The notes: generated from the letters alone by a model not told the origin. Numbered from the stretch's first letter, positions 1 through 12,733 are shown. The stretch is 64,000 nucleotides of DNA from Rhabdophis nuchalis (GCA_039707465.1 CM077644.1:199303962-199367961); one strand, 5' to 3'. A program made the numbers and translations.

Positions 1-1097
1 TGGAATAGTAAAAATCCTTGCAGTCTGGATTGCAGTTGCTTACGTAGTTGCTTTCTGTCTGATAGTCAGCTGCCAAAAGCAGTTTAACTGATATCATCTG
101 CCCATTGTTTTCGTTACATTGGTGAAAAAGAATCCAGCAGATTATTTCCCTGAGATAAAGTAGCAACTTTCTATCCTAGAAAAGAAAGAAAGAAAGAATG
201 AAAGAAAGATATTCAGCATATTTCATTACCAAGAGATAGTTGAAATAACGTTTTGAAAATATTTACATTACTATAACTCCAAAAGCTATTCTGTATGTTA
301 TAATAAAAATGTACTACATGAGGAAAATAAACATATAAAGGAAAACTGGATGTATTATCATACTAAACCACACTGTGATTTGTTTAGTTTCACTAATTGT
401 GATTTGCTAACTCAGCCACAGTGCTTTATAAACCATGATTTGGCACTTAGCCTTCTGTGAACGAGGTTGATCTGGTTTTTGTTTTTCAAAGCATATTTAA
501 AACAAATCCTGGCAGTGTGTGGAGTGGACAACTTATGGCTCTTGATTGAACAACAGGACAAATAAATATTGCAGAGTATTAGTTTTTTGGTATATTTTTT
601 TCACTCCAAGTATCAGTCCAGATTTTTGCAATTCAGTTCTAATGGCCTTAGTAAATAAAATGAGGAACTAATACATTTTAATAATGAAGCAATAGCTTAA
701 ATAGTTTAGATACACAATGCAAAGGCAGACATAGTTGGAGAAAATCTGACTATTTGGAAAAATTGAAATCATGTAAAAGAAAAGAGAAAAGTATATGATA
801 TCATTGTTGACACAATCAAGAGGTTACAAGAACTCAAAGAAGTTACTGACAGAAACTCATGGTGAAATGATGTATAGCAGAGTCAGGACAAACAAAAAGT
901 AAAAAGAAAAGTGGGAATAGAAAAATGAAAGCAATGCACTTTTTCCACAGTAAAGGCCAAATATACTTTTTCTAAAATTTTCAAAACAGAATAAATATAT
1001 AAACTTTTTTCTTATACTTTTTGTTTTCATATATTCCATATATTATACATTCTAGGTTTTAACTCACAACTGCAATTTGGCAAACATATTAAGATGA
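1..1097. other. Unannotated AT-rich sequence
   Basis: No gene or defined transposon is recognised. There is a short AAAG/AATG repeat at 180-210. If PPIP5K2 lies on the minus strand this would be part of its first intron, but no exon is visible. Confidence 0.6.
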
Positions 1098-1100
1098 TAC

Positions 1101-1331
1101 GAGCCGTGGTGGTGCAGTGGTTAGAGTGCAGTACTGCAGGCTACTTCTGCTGACTGCCATCTGCCTGCAATTTGGCAGTTCAAACCTCACCAGGCTCAAA
1201 GTTGACTCAGCCTTCCATCCTTCTGAGGTGGGTAAAATGACCCACAATGTTGAGGCAAATATGCTGACTCTATAAACCGCTTAGGGAGGGCTATAAAGCA
1301 TTGTGAAGCGGTATATAAGTGCTATTGCTAT
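1101..1331 (+). mobile_element. tRNA-derived squamate SINE
   Basis: Starts GAGCCGTGGTGGTGCAGTGG, with an A-box-like TGGTGGTGCAGTGG and a B-box-like AGTTCAAACC about 50 bases later, then a tRNA-unrelated body ending in GCTATTGCTATA. This is a common squamate SINE layout. The family name is not certain. A short GGTA microsatellite follows at 1349-1374. Confidence 0.75.
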
Positions 1332-1880
1332 ATAGAGCAAGGTAGCAAGGTAGGTAGGTAGGTAGGTAGGTAGAGATTTATATATGTGTGTATGTATAAA
1401 ATGCAAAAAAAAAACCTGATAAAAGAAAGTAAAACATTAACATTTATTTTATATATGTGCACCCAACTTAAGAACAAAAATATGGTTAAAAGTCTAATCA
1501 ATAAAACAGAATGCAAAAGCAGAAAAAGAGAATTTCATTTCATTTTAATTTTTTCATTAAGCAGAATTACATTTCTCTATAGAATCTAAAAGTATTAATA
1601 TTCTAAGCTAAAAATAAGTGGTTATTAATCAACTGGCTCTGACAACTTGGATTTATTTATAACCAAATATAAGAATTATTTCTAGAGAAAATATGCATTA
1701 CCAATGTGTCTTTTTAAAAACAGAATTTGATATATGTAGGGGCTTGATCTTGAACTAATAAACTGATGGCATACTTTTCAATTTAAAACAGATAGTAATG
1801 TTTGTGAACAAGACTTTTCAAAGATGAAAAGAAGCTATATTGCATTCAATATTTAATGAACATGTTTGTGTAATCTCTAC

Positions 1881-2372
1881 TACCGTATTTTTCAGAGTAT
1901 AAGACGCACCAAGGTTTTGAAGAGGCAAATTTTTAAAAAAAGTTTTTGCACTCTGCAAACCTCCCAAAAATGGCCCGTTTTTCTTTTTTCAAAAAAGGGG
2001 CATAAATAGCCCTTAGGAGGCTTGTAGACTGTTCCTGGGGGGATTGGGGGGGGGGATGAGCAAAAAATGTCCCATTTTTCACAAAAACAGGCCCTTTTTT
2101 GTCAAAAATAGGGCAATAGGAAGCTTATAGAGTGCTCCTGGGGGATGTGGGGGCAAAATTGAACAAAAAACGGTCAGTTTTTTGCTCATTTCTGCCCTCC
2201 CCAGCCCCCAGGAGCTCCCTGAAAGCCTCCTACAAGCTATGCATGGGCATTTTGGTGAAAGGGGCGGGGTTTCAGGAGGCAAAAAATGCTGTATTCAGTG
2301 TATGAGGCACACCCAGATTTTCAGCCTCTTTTTTGAGGGAAAAGGGTGTCTTATACTCCGAAAAATACAGTA
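1881..2372. mobile_element. TA-flanked miniature inverted-repeat transposon (492 bp)
   Basis: Terminal inverted repeats of about 28 bp: the left end begins TACCGTATTTTTC and continues GAGTATAAGACGC; the right end, reverse-complemented, begins TACTGTATTTTTC and continues GAGTATAAGACAC. TA at both ends suggests Tc1/mariner-type insertion. The interior is G- and A-tract rich and has no transposase. Confidence 0.8.
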
Positions 2373-3961
2373 TTTACTATGTATTATAATAAAGCTTGAG
2401 TGGACTTGTCAAAAACATTTCATATTATTTTACTTTTTATTTTATATCTTGATTATAGAAAAGTGCCATTAACTATAATCCACAGGACTAACATTTTCTC
2501 TCCTCTGTACTTACTAAAGTTCAGAAACATTTTGTTAATTTAATAGACCTAGCAATGGGACAAAGAGAAGGAACTAGAAACATCAAGTTACCCAGACAAA
2601 TGTAACATACATGAGTAGAATTGAACCTAAAGGTGTTATTAGCCAATGGTTTTTATGTTCTTTGCCTCAAAGTAAGCTACCACATCATCCAATCTACCAA
2701 TGTATTTAAATATGCACTGCTCCTAGGATTAATATTATAGTTTCAATGTCAGTATTATTATTTAGCACTAAGAAATCTTATTTAGCATCAAACAAAATCT
2801 ATAGTCCAAACATACAAATGTGTCCACAGAACAAACTGAAGACTGGCAACAATAAAACAAGAAAATCATGTATTTACAGATGCTTCCAGTATTAAGTATA
2901 AAAGTATGGAACATAGTGGGCTATATTTTTATACAGCATTAATAATTTTTTTAAATCTCTAATACTTTTTCCTATCACCTTTGAAAGTACATAGTTGGAA
3001 AATTGAGCCCATAATCAGTATCAAGCATTTAGCCTAACCCCAGGAAGCATGATATCAACAAGCTCAAAGGGCAGTATTTATTACCTCACTGTTAATATCT
3101 AACGAACAAGAAGCAGCATTGCAAGAAAATCGTTATAATAATTAGATGACATATAAGGGAATATTTGGCATTTGCGTCAACTGAATATCTAATGGCCACT
3201 ACATATTGCTGATATCAACAGCAGAAAGCAATATTCAATTTACTTTTTTTCTCTTTCTCTACTTCCAACGTAAATAATTCCAGGTTTACCACAGCATTCA
3301 TCTATTCATCTGCTAGTTTGCATGCAGACAAAAATTAAAATATGAATATAACGCCTTCGAGGGTTTTTTAAATGGAGATCTGATGAAATTCCACATTTAC
3401 ACACTGTTTTTCATGCAGTTCTACATTTGCATTCTGGATCCCTAAAAAAAGGAGGTGTTAAGATATACAATATCCCCTGCCTTTTCTTTCCCACTAGGGC
3501 ATAGCAGATGGGGTGGGTGGAGGATTCTCACACTATGATCCCTGGTAGCCAATGGCAGCAAGTTCAGGATCCATTTACTATTCAGGACTCCTAATAGACA
3601 GGAAGGAGAAGTCAGTATTTTTCTTGGTACCTCCAGGCAGCTGTTGCACATCAGCAAGGAAAAAGATCCAAAATGTTAAGATTTACAAGACAGAGATAGG
3701 CTTAGAAGCCATGATGGCCACCCTTTCCAGTCATGTATCACAAGCTGTATTATTTTGACATTGTGAATTAAGTTTTTCACTATGGAATTTGGAGTGTATT
3801 AAATAACCAGCACTGTTTCTAGGAAAAAAATGACTTGTAGATTTCTGAACAAAATTGCTAGAATACACTTATCTGTTTAATTCAATAGGCAACATGTTTT
3901 TTTCTCTTCACCCACAGCTATCATTTCTCCGTCTTTTTCTCACATTCTCTCATTTATTCAC

Positions 3962-3963
<2 letters not shown>
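2373..3963. other. Intergenic sequence with no recognised feature
   Basis: Unique AT-rich DNA. No ORF resembles a known protein and no repeat end is visible before the CA microsatellite at 3964. Confidence 0.55.

Positions 3964-3992
<29 letters not shown>
3964..3992. repeat. (CA)n microsatellite
   Basis: About 14 uninterrupted CA units, followed 40 bases later by a C-rich tract. Confidence 0.95.
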
Positions 3993-4234
3993 ACCTTCTT
4001 AGTTGTTTCCTTACCCTTCACCCTCAGAAGCCCCCCCCCCTCCCAATTACTAAACGGGACTACAAATCTCTTTGTTGCCAATGTAATGGTTGTCTATAAA
4101 GGCCTGCAGATAAGCAGTCTTTGCCTCCATGTCACGTCTCATCCAAGAGGTCACGCTCTTCAGGAGCCACCGTTACATCTGCTACTAACATAACCTGCTT
4201 TGTTTCTTACACTGGTTAACTCAACCCTAGCAAC

Positions 4235-4285
4235 ATTTAAGAAGTGTGGACTTCAATTCCCAGAAATACACTGAAAGAATATTGT
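4235..4285. mobile_element. Fragment of the palindromic hAT family
   Basis: Contains GTGGACTTCAATTCCCAGAA, the arm sequence shared by the complete copies at 8.7, 11.2, 12.6 and 27.3 kb. The ends are missing. Confidence 0.45.
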
Positions 4286-4289
4286 GATA

Positions 4290-5682
4290 TTTTGTTATTA
4301 CACATAACACTACAGAAAATATTTTAAGTGTAGCTAAAGATATAGTATTTCTCACAATGAAAAAAATGGGGAAAGATTGAGATGGCTATGTTAACTTTTT
4401 TTTAAAAGAAAGATTATTTTATTCAGTCCTGTTTCCATTGGGAAATCACTTCTGGGTTTTATTCTCAAAATAGCAAAATGGAACTTAGACTTTAGTTTAA
4501 AGATTGAATAATTGTGTAGTTATAGAAATGGTTTGTAATAACTAAACAATTATTGCAATTATGGAAAATGTTGACACTGTAAATGTAGTTAGTAAATGTA
4601 CTGTAAATGTACTGGAAACAGTGAGAAGTCAATGGTTCCCCCTCCCCCCTGACCTATTTTTAAATCTTAATTTTCATTGTATTTTGCACTATAATGAACC
4701 TTAATAAAACATTTGGAACAGAGCAATACTGCTCTAGCTTGATGCATTTAGGGAAGAATGCTGTGGTATGCAGTTTGTAGCTCAGCCAGGAATGTAGCAG
4801 GTACAAGACAAAAGACTGGCAGAGCTGTATGCCATAGAAAGGGAGTGTGATGTGGATGGAGTATTTGCTCAAGCAGCTATTTTCCTGGGGCTGTGTGCAG
4901 CTGTATGTACTGTGAACCCTGCAGAATATGCTGGAGTTCCCATACCCATTCACATGGAAGCCCAGGCAAATTAAAATATGATTGCTGACTAAATGGATAT
5001 AAAAGATGTAACCGGCTACTTTCACACTAATGAACAAACAAATAAAGTATACAACATGATAATGCAGGCAATATAAAATACAACTTAGTCGTCTCTAGGA
5101 ATACAAACATTGTGTCAGTTCGGATTCTTTAAAAAAGAGAAAAATAACAATGGAAATAGGGATATTTTTTTTGCCAAGTACATGTCATTCGCTTGTTACA
5201 TTGTGAAATGATTAACAAAATATTTGTGTGTGTAATAAATAATTAATTACAGATAACATTGATCACACTGAACTTCAAGCCAAAGGGAGAGGATTGAGAT
5301 AAAAGAAAAAGTGAAATGTATGCACATGTATGTTAAAAGAACGTGGAACAGGTTAAGAAGTGGCTAGACAAGTAGGAAAAATTTATATCAGTTTTAATGA
5401 TTGATACTTACCTAGATTCACAATCAAAGACCTTCTCTTATTAAAAAAAATAGCTATCTACATGCTTTAAAATGATTTTTTAATATGATTTTGTTAATCA
5501 GAAATAATTTTCATAATGTTGCTGTGCAACCAATGATATTTTCAGGTGCAATCCGTAAAACATTTGCTAATAATGAAGCTAAACTTAATGCAGTATTTTA
5601 AAAACATGTTTCTATGATTTTTAATTACCAATTAAAACTTTTTTACTGGTAGGAAAATTTAAATATTTCTCTTTTCTTCTTC
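4290..5682. other. Intergenic sequence with no recognised feature
   Basis: AT-rich unique DNA. The open stretch at 4660-5037 on the minus strand has no recognisable protein similarity and no splice context, and I do not call it a gene. Confidence 0.5.
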
Positions 5683-5690
5683 TCTTACAT

Positions 5691-6001
5691 CAGGGGTCCC
5701 CAACCCCCGGTCCGCGGCCCGGTGCCGGTCCATGGCTTGATAGGAACCGGGCCGCAGGGCCAGAGAGGAGGAGGAGGGAGGACGGGGCAGCCCCCTGGAC
5801 AGAGCGCGCACTGGGGGCGGGAGAGCGCAGGTGCGGCTGCTCACGCCATTGGCAGCCCTAGAGGGGCGAGTGAGCTGACTCACCAACCCCCACATGCGCA
5901 TGCACCTGTTCCCCCTCCCCTCCCCCTCTACGCCAGCGGGTCCGCGGAATTTTCTTTAAAATGAAACCGGTCCCTGGTGCAAAAGAGGTTGGGGACCCCT
6001 G
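5691..6001. mobile_element. hAT-type non-autonomous transposon (311 bp), perfect 8-bp target duplication
   Basis: Terminal inverted repeats CAGGGGTCCCCAACC and GGTTGGGGACCCCTG flanked by identical TCTTACAT at 5683-5690 and 6002-6009. The interior is very GC- and CpG-rich, so it can mimic a CpG island. No coding capacity. Confidence 0.9.
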
Positions 6002-6405
6002 TCTTACATGACTCCCAAGTCATGCTTCTTACATTTTTTTGCAATTAAACAAACGTTTAAAATATTAGCAATTTATCATCCACAAAATAAAATTTAAAAA
6101 ATCTACAATGCTGCTTTAATAACTTGCTTTATTTTTCCAGCAAGATATCTTAATTATTCATAATACTCAAATTCTGAATGAACATATACAACTTTATTAT
6201 CTTAGAAAGAGATTGTAGAGATTCTAGGAATGGGAAACATTTTTGTATCCTTGGTTTTATAACTGATTCATACTATCCTGAGAGCACATGACACTGACTG
6301 TTTGGTTCTTTTATTTTTAATGATCAGATAATGATCTTGTGACTCATATATTATCTCCAAAGTAATATGTGGTTTCAAAAATGACCTCTTTTAGCAGCCA
6401 ATATA

Positions 6406-6800
6406 CAAGTAGTCCTTGACTTACAACCACTCATTCAGTGACCTTCAAAAATTACAACAGCACTGGGAAAAAATGACTTATGACCAAGTTTCACACTTAC
6501 AACCACTGCAGCATACTTGTGGTCATGTGGTCAAAATTTGGACCCTTGACAACTGGCATGTGTTTATGATGGCTGCAGTGTCCCAGGGTCACTTGGTCAC
6601 ATTTTGCAACCTTCTGACAAGCAAAATCAATGGGGAAGTCAGATTCACTTAATAACCATGTTGCTAAGTTAACAATTGCAGTGATTCACTGAACATCTGT
6701 GACATAAAAGGTCATAAAATGGAACAAAACTCACTTAACTGTCTTGTTTAGCAACAGAAATTTTGGGCTCAATTGTGGTTGTTAAGTTGAAGATTATCTG
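6406..6800 (+). mobile_element. TA-flanked element of the CAGGTAGTCCTTGACTTA family, copy 1
   Basis: Begins TA-CAAGTAGTCCTTGACTTAC and ends ATTATCTG-TA, the diverged reverse complement. The same internal order (TTACAACCACTGCAGCAT, GGTCATGTG, AATGGGGAAG.CAGATTCACTTAA) recurs at 44974-45356 and 61690-62101. Non-coding; TA flanks suggest Tc1/mariner-type insertion. Confidence 0.75.
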
Positions 6801-7461
6801 TAGGTCAAAATACTGGGAAGAGAAATGTATATAGAAGAAAGATAGATGTAGATAAAGAAACATCTGGAATTACAAAAATGGAAAAAGCAACAAGCTCGAA
6901 GTTATAAAGAACCAGACGTACAGTTGAAGCTGTAGTTGAAGTAAAGAGACGAAACAACGAGAAACATTTAGTTGCATTCAGCTTAGTAACCCAATGAATA
7001 ACTTAAGGAAACTTTATACTGGATATAGTCCTGATCTTGTCAGTGGTAGACTGACACTGTCTTTAAAAAGGCAAAATTCAGAGAGCACCTTATAACTCCT
7101 CTCCTCAGCCTCAAAACCACTCAAAACTCTCAGCAATGGACATGGTGACTGGAGTATTAATTAGTAATGCAGCTGGAGATAAATTTAAGAAAGTATACTG
7201 AAAATGTATGATTTCACAAATATAAATAATACAGTTACACATATTTTCTTACCAGGAATTTAAAAGGAAAACTGAAAAAAGTAGAAAGAACCCATGACAT
7301 AGCATACTGGCTGAGCTCCTTAGATGCAAGTTGGGATTTTTTTTGTATTTTCATGCTTTTTTTTAAAAAAAAAGAATGCAATATATAAGCCATTATATAC
7401 CCATACTTAAAGAGCAATTTCATTGTAGAATAATATCAGGAGCTATTAATTGTTACCATAG

Positions 7462-7855
7462 TACCATGTTTCCCCGAAAATACAACATAGCCTGAAACTA
7501 AGGCCATGCCACATATTTCCAGTGGGAAAAAATATTAGCCACCCCACCCCACCCCCGAAAATAACCCCCCTGGACAATCCTTCCCCTCCGGCCAGGCAGA
7601 GTACTGCTCACCGACCTAGCGGTATCCTGAAGGCGCCAAGCCACGGGAATGAGGTGGGGGCAAAGGTGCTTGGGTTGCTTGGTGCTTCGGGGTACCGCTA
7701 AGTCAGTCAGCAGCGCTGTGCTCACAAGACAGCAGCCATCTGGCAACCCCAAACCAATACCCCCCCCCCCATTATAAGACCAAGGCCATATTTTGTGTGT
7801 TAATATATATATATATATATATAAGACATGTCTTAGTTTCGGGGAAACACGGGTA
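7462..7855. mobile_element. TA-flanked miniature inverted-repeat transposon (about 394 bp)
   Basis: Left end TACCATGTTTCCCCGAAAAT and right end, reverse-complemented, TACCCGTGTTTCCCCGAAAC, both bounded by TA. Its interior holds a C-rich run and a short (TA)n array at 7802-7823. No coding capacity. Confidence 0.8.
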
Positions 7856-8716
7856 AGATATAAATTCTTTTTGGAACAGTTATGGTTGTTTTTAATTTAA
7901 CATTATAGAAAAAATACCACAGTAGAACAAGACAGGTAACAGTACTTTAACTTATCTTTTTGAAATTCCAAAGTAAAGAAGTAATAATCAAAAGTTATCT
8001 TAAACCAACTAGTGAACAATGTCACATCACAACAACTACGAAAAAAATGACAAAAACATAACCAAAGCAATGTATACTTTTTCTGTTAACACAAACTGCA
8101 AAAGAACTATGCTGGGGATTCTAGTATAGTTTCTGAAAGTTTACAAAGAAATGTTATAAAGGTTTTCTTAAATAACACTCCCAACATATCAATGGTGCAT
8201 CTTCACCTCTACTTCAACTGCAGTTATACAGTTCATTTACACAGCACTGTGTTACCTAAAACTCATTATCATACCATTGTTGTTATATTGTTTTAAGACA
8301 AATAAATTAAATGCCTATAGAATTTCAACTTTAGTAAACTCTATTGGCTTATTTCTTATTTTTTTCTGCCTTTTTTGATTTAGTTACTAATTAATGTGTG
8401 GCAAAAGGGTAAATTTAAGTATCTATATTTTTGGTTTATTCTTTAGGTTTTACAGAAAAGAATTTTAAAAAAAATATCAGAAAGTGCAAAAAAGGAATGA
8501 AATGCTTGGGTTTTTCCTGCAGAGGGCAAATGTGCACTTTTAGTCTGAGCTATGCAAGAAAGCAAGAAGGTCAAAAGTAGTGCTTTTAAATATACTGAGG
8601 TTGCAAAAAGGGAGGAAAATTATAAAGCATCAGTGTTCACCTAACACACTAAATCATACACTGAGATTCCAAAATCAGCATCTGAAAATCAAGTCTTTTG
8701 GTTTTATATTTTAGAA
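7856..8716. other. Intergenic sequence with no recognised feature
   Basis: AT-rich DNA between two transposons. No supported gene. Confidence 0.55.
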
Positions 8717-8837
8717 CAGGGGTCCCCAAACTTGGCAACTTTAAGACTTGTGGACTTCAACTCTCAGAATTCTCCAGTCAGCAGAGCTGGGAGTTGAAGT
8801 CCACAAGTCTTAAAGTTGCCAAGTTTGAAGACCTCTG
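8717..8837. mobile_element. Palindromic hAT element (copy A)
   Basis: CAGGGGTCCCCAAACTTGG at the left and CCAAGTTTGAAGACCTCTG at the right; almost the whole 121 bp folds back on itself around GTGGACTTCAACTCTCAG. A clear target duplication is not preserved. Confidence 0.8.
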
Positions 8838-9643
8838 CATGATGCATGCAGCAAGCCATCATAAGATGTCATTTTTTTAAAGTGTTGCTTCCTTCAACTC
8901 CCCACGTTAAAACTTACAATCTGCTTCATATACGTTTCAGTTTCCCAAGTTAGGGCAAATACAAGCCAGCAGGATTTGTTAACTGCAGCATTGCTGGGAA
9001 GAAGCAGCGGTTGCAAAAACGACCCGGGATCCCAAAAAGACCCATGCTACCCCGTGACATTGCCTGAAACCGTAATTAAAAACCGGCAGCCGTTCGTTCC
9101 CTTGCTGCTTTTTCCTGCTTTGAAAAGGGCAAACGATTCAACCTCCAGGATCCCTCCGGGCAACGCCTTTAACGCCTCCGGTTGGCTTGTAATGAAGGAG
9201 GTCGCAGAAAACGACTACTGCGCTCTCTCCCACCAGGAGTCAGGGAGACCGAAATGCATGAATGGCGGAAGTTTATTCTGCGCTCCGGTTGAAGGAGGGA
9301 AAAACACCTGAACGCAGCAAGAAGCACCTTCGGGTTTTCTCCTCGACTGCGCCCGGCCAAATCACAAGAGACGAACAAAAGCTCGCAGCAGCAGCAGCAG
9401 CAACGCGCCTTTGCCCGGGGCGGAGGCAGCGAGGGTACAATGCCCGCGCGCGCCATTCACCTTTTAGCTAACGTTCCACACCTGGCACGCTCGCGCCCTG
9501 GACCCGCCCCTTGCTTCACTGGCGCCCTCCAAGGAAGCAAGAGCTGCACGGCGGGACCGCTCGGCATTTACCCGCCGGCGGAAGGAAACAGAATTTAAAA
9601 AAAAACACGCCCCATTCTCGACCAGCAAGACAGGCCCTCTCAC

Positions 9644-9742
9644 CTGCTCCCCCGGCGGCTGCCATAGCGTGTCCGCATCGTGCTTTACTTCCTTCCCAAT
9701 AGAGGTGGGGAAAGCCGAGGCTACCGTGGTTACCGCCACCAC
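9644..9742 (-). other. Candidate first exon of a minus-strand gene (PPIP5K2 position)
   Basis: On the minus strand a GC-rich stretch ends in GGGGGAGCAG followed by GTGAGAG, a near-perfect splice donor at 9644/9643. It holds two possible starts: ATG at 9742 (33 codons to the donor) and ATG at 9665 in another frame (M-A-A-A-G-G-A). Neither translation is recognisable, so the exon may be non-coding, as exon 1 of PPIP5K2 usually is. No downstream PPIP5K2 exon was recognised in 1-9000, so the identity is only positional. Confidence 0.35.
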
Positions 9743-9867
9743 GCCCCTTCTTACCCTTGACCCGCTGTTCTTTCTCCTCCTCCCCCTCCCTCCTCTGCGT
9801 CATAATGTGGGTCGTAAGGATTGTTGGGAAGAGTGACTCCTCTATCGGACGCATCAAGGACTTCCGG

Positions 9868-9917
9868 GTTCCCTTCGAGACTTTCTTTTTCTTCCCTTGC
9901 TGCGTGTTTATTCGCGG
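9868..9917 (+). other. Candidate plus-strand first-exon end (former GIN1 leader)
   Basis: Just after the ETS motif a plus-strand donor reads TTCGCGG followed by GTAAAGG (GT at 9918). It could be the end of the untranslated first exon of the GIN1 transcript, whose coding remnant lies at 20 kb. The boundary is speculative. Confidence 0.25.
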
Positions 9918-10721
9918 GTAAAGGAGGAAATTCGGGATGTAATTCTGAAACTCTTCAACTGAGCTCAATCCAAGTGGCCGCGCTTAGCCGACATTCCCTA
10001 AGGGCGAAAAGGCAACCCGGATCACAGCTTGGAGGCAGGACGACTCGAAAATGTCAGTGCTGGACTGCGAGGACAATAAAAACTTTACAAGGAAAGAAGT
10101 TTTGTTTTTGTTTGTCATGATATTCCCAGTTGGAGAGTCAGCCAAAGGAATCTTATCTCTTTAAAGCCAAGACAAAGAATTGGCATGCTTCATCCTCATC
10201 TCTATTAGTTTAGTTTACTTTATTGTCATTGCACATCGTACAACGAAATTAAATGCCTTTTAACTGTTTATTTAGAAAACATTAATTAAATGTTTTAGTG
10301 TACATTATAACTATAAAAATAAAAGCATAACATCCTTTGCTTTTTATGCAATTGAAATTGAAAATTAGAAGGAAGAATAAAAATATGTACATTTTAAATC
10401 TAGGTTTCATTCTATATTACAGGCTAAGTGCTGAGAAAGGGCACCTTGCAACTGTTCACCAAAACAATTTAAGGAACGTTGATAGCCTGAAGGTTATTTA
10501 TAAATGAGCTCATATCTTTTCTAGGATGATCAGGCTGGGATTGTAAAAATCCAAAGAGTCACTAGAGTTTTCTTTGTTGACATCTAGTAATTTGTTACTA
10601 GATCTAAATCTGGTAGTCCTTAATTTACTCTTAACATATAGGTGATTAACGTTAAATATTGTTATACCTTTCAGGCTAAAAATCTTCTGAAGATATCTTA
10701 CTGATTTCACATTTAAAATTT

Positions 10722-10845
10722 ATTTTTATTTATTTAGTTTGTCACTCATGTACAAGATAACAGGAATAAGAACACAGGAAATTGGTACAAATAAATGGGG
10801 ACAGTGCGACAGGGATGTTAGGCACGCTGGTGTGTTTATGCATGC
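10722..10845. repeat. Probable dispersed repeat
   Basis: Starts in a TTATTTATTTAGTTTGTCAC context and continues through TACAAGATAACAGGAATAAG to GGCACGCTGGTGTG, which I associate with a common snake interspersed repeat. Only one copy is seen here, so the call is weak. Confidence 0.35.
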
Positions 10846-11235
10846 CCCTACATTAATACATATATTATTGTGATGTACTCATTCTTTCATTGTATTTACT
10901 TCTCAGTTCCACAATCACTTTGTAATGCAATGTTGCATGTACACTTGGAATGTTTCATATTGTATCATAATTCCTTTGCTTAATCAGGTTGTTCAAGAAC
11001 GCCTAGCCAGTTTTAATTTCAAAACAATAACAAACAAACTTGTGATGCATCAAGGCTGGAATGAGGGTTATCATACCTGAATTGCAAAAATTAAGTCAAC
11101 CTCTAGATGCACCAAAGTGATACCGAAAATATTCTTTTAAAAATATCTAAAAGGTTCTATGGAATTTTGCAGCTATTACATTGAAGTCCCACTGAAAGAG
11201 ATGTACCGATGTAGTAAGATACACTTAATCTAGGG

Positions 11236-11375
11236 CAGGGGTCTGCAAAGTCGGCTCTTTTAAGACTGGTGGACTTCAACTCCCAGAATTCCCCAGCCAG
11301 CTATGCTATGCTGGCTGTGGAACTCTGGGAGTTGAAGTCCACCAGTCTTAAAAGAGCCGACTTTGCAGACCTCTG
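11236..11375. mobile_element. Palindromic hAT element (copy B), perfect 8-bp target duplication
   Basis: CAGGGGTCTGCAAAGTCGGC to GCCGACTTTGCAGACCTCTG, a 140-bp near-perfect foldback, with ATCTAGGG at 11228-11235 and 11376-11383. The inner CTGGTGGACTTCAACTCCCA is shared with the other copies, while the outer 25 bp differ from copies A, C and F. Confidence 0.92.
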
Positions 11376-12239
11376 ATCTAGGGGAACTTGTTACTATGCA
11401 GGATTTTTCTCTGGTGACATTGACCATCTCTAATTATGGGTGATTGGTGAATTACACCCTGGTTTGTTTAATTAAGGGATGGCTTTTCTTCTTCCCTGTC
11501 TGGGCATAAAGAATTGACAAAAACAAACTCATTTAGTTACTTCTGTCTGCCTATTCCAGCAAATTTAGATGGCTTAAATGTATGAAACTTAAGCCAAGTG
11601 AAAACAATTTATCATTTTAAACGAAATATTGTTAAATAAAAACTATTGCAACTTTAAGGAAATTCTTTCCCAAATACCTTCCCAAAGAAAAGGAGAGGAC
11701 AGCTGCATTGAGCTAGCAGCAACTTCCGAGTAACCTTCAAGAAAAGCCCCATAGAATGTGAATTGCAGTAATCTACCCGAGAAATAGCAAAGACTTGAGC
11801 CTCATCTTTGGCACCTTTTGCTCTAGGAAAGAATTCACATTTCTGGCCAGTGTCCCAAAGGTGCTTTTTTTCAGGAGACAACTGGACTTTCTTGTTTTTT
11901 CCTTTAAGAAAAAAGTCATCCAAGAAGCTTCTTCAGCTGTGACTGGATGATGGGGAATGGAAGGATTTACACTCATTGCAGACAGCTGATCATTTACATC
12001 CTTTCTGAGGATAGTTGAAGCACTTGGGGGCTTTTCTGTGTCCTCTGAGTCACCTTAGAAGTGCTAATGATTCCTCTAGAGCTAGGCTGCATTTTTTTCT
12101 GGAAATCCATTCATACTCCCACACCATCCATCACAAATTGCATCGCTAATTGGGCCTGGATGATTCTCAGTCATCCAGGCCATGGTTGTGACCCAAAGTT
12201 GCTTTTTCAAAAGGCAATGGGACTTTGTTTTTCCTTGAA

Positions 12240-12325
12240 GATATTTAGCTTCTCATCCAAGAAGCTTCTTTAGTTGAAGAACTGAAGAAGCTTCTTGGAT
12301 GATGAAGTGAAATGTCTTCAAGGAT
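12240..12325. repeat. Short inverted repeat around AGAAGCTTCTT
   Basis: TCATCCAAGAAGCTTCTT and AAGAAGCTTCTTGGATGA face each other around about 15 bases. A related half copy (TCATCCAAGAAGCTTCTTCA) occurs at 11917-11937. It resembles a repeat common in vertebrates; the family is not named. Confidence 0.6.
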
Positions 12326-12598
12326 GTTTGAAGAAATGTCCTGGGTTCAGTTCCAAGTGGGGAAAAAGATACTGGAAACATGGAGGCTGCTTGGAAAGAT
12401 GGTTTAATGGTGGACATGATCACATGTCTTGAGCTGAATAGAAAAGGGGGATCACATGCTTCCAGATGTTGGGTGAAGAAAAAAGAGTGAGATACTGAAA
12501 GTTCCTGTTTTTATGCCATCTCTGGCCTTTGATCTTCAGTTTGTATTCTGATTGGTTGTCAGACCCCCGTGGGGCCATGCAGAGGTAACTCTCTAGGC

Positions 12599-12733
12599 CA
12601 GGGATGTCCAAACTTGGGAACTTTAAGACTAGTGGACTTCAACTCCCAGAATTCTCCAGCCAGCATAGCTGGCTGGGGAATTCTGGGAATTGAAGTCCAC
12701 AAGTCTTAAAGTTCCCAAGTTTGGACATCCCTG
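12599..12733. mobile_element. Palindromic hAT element (copy C), perfect 8-bp target duplication
   Basis: CAGGGATGTCCAAACTTGGG to CCCAAGTTTGGACATCCCTG with CTCTAGGC at 12591-12598 and 12734-12741. The arms match almost throughout, so the transcribed RNA would form one long hairpin. Confidence 0.92.

Larger units (their letters stand above)
9130..9960. promoter_or_regulatory. CpG-rich block, probable bidirectional promoter (GIN1/PPIP5K2 position)
   Basis: The densest CpG stretch in an otherwise AT-rich window, with GC boxes (CCCGCCCC, CACGCCCC) and an ETS-type ACTTCCGG at 9860-9867, typical of housekeeping promoters. It lies where synteny predicts the divergent start of PPIP5K2 (minus) and GIN1 (plus). 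No TATA element is obvious. The gene assignment is inference from gene order; the promoter nature rests on base composition and motifs. Confidence 0.6.

Noticed and set aside
4660..5037. A 125-codon minus-strand open frame.
   Set aside because: No recognisable domain, no plausible splice sites or start context, and biased to Cys/His/Ile residues as expected from AT-rich non-coding DNA.
5691..6001. An apparent small CpG island at 5.7-6.0 kb.
   Set aside because: It is exactly a hAT-type transposon with a perfect target duplication, so the CpG content belongs to the element.
9516..9968. A 150-codon minus-strand open frame across the CpG block.
   Set aside because: Its length comes from the scarcity of stop codons in GC-rich DNA. 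The translation has no recognisable domain, and a good splice donor (9644/9643) interrupts it.
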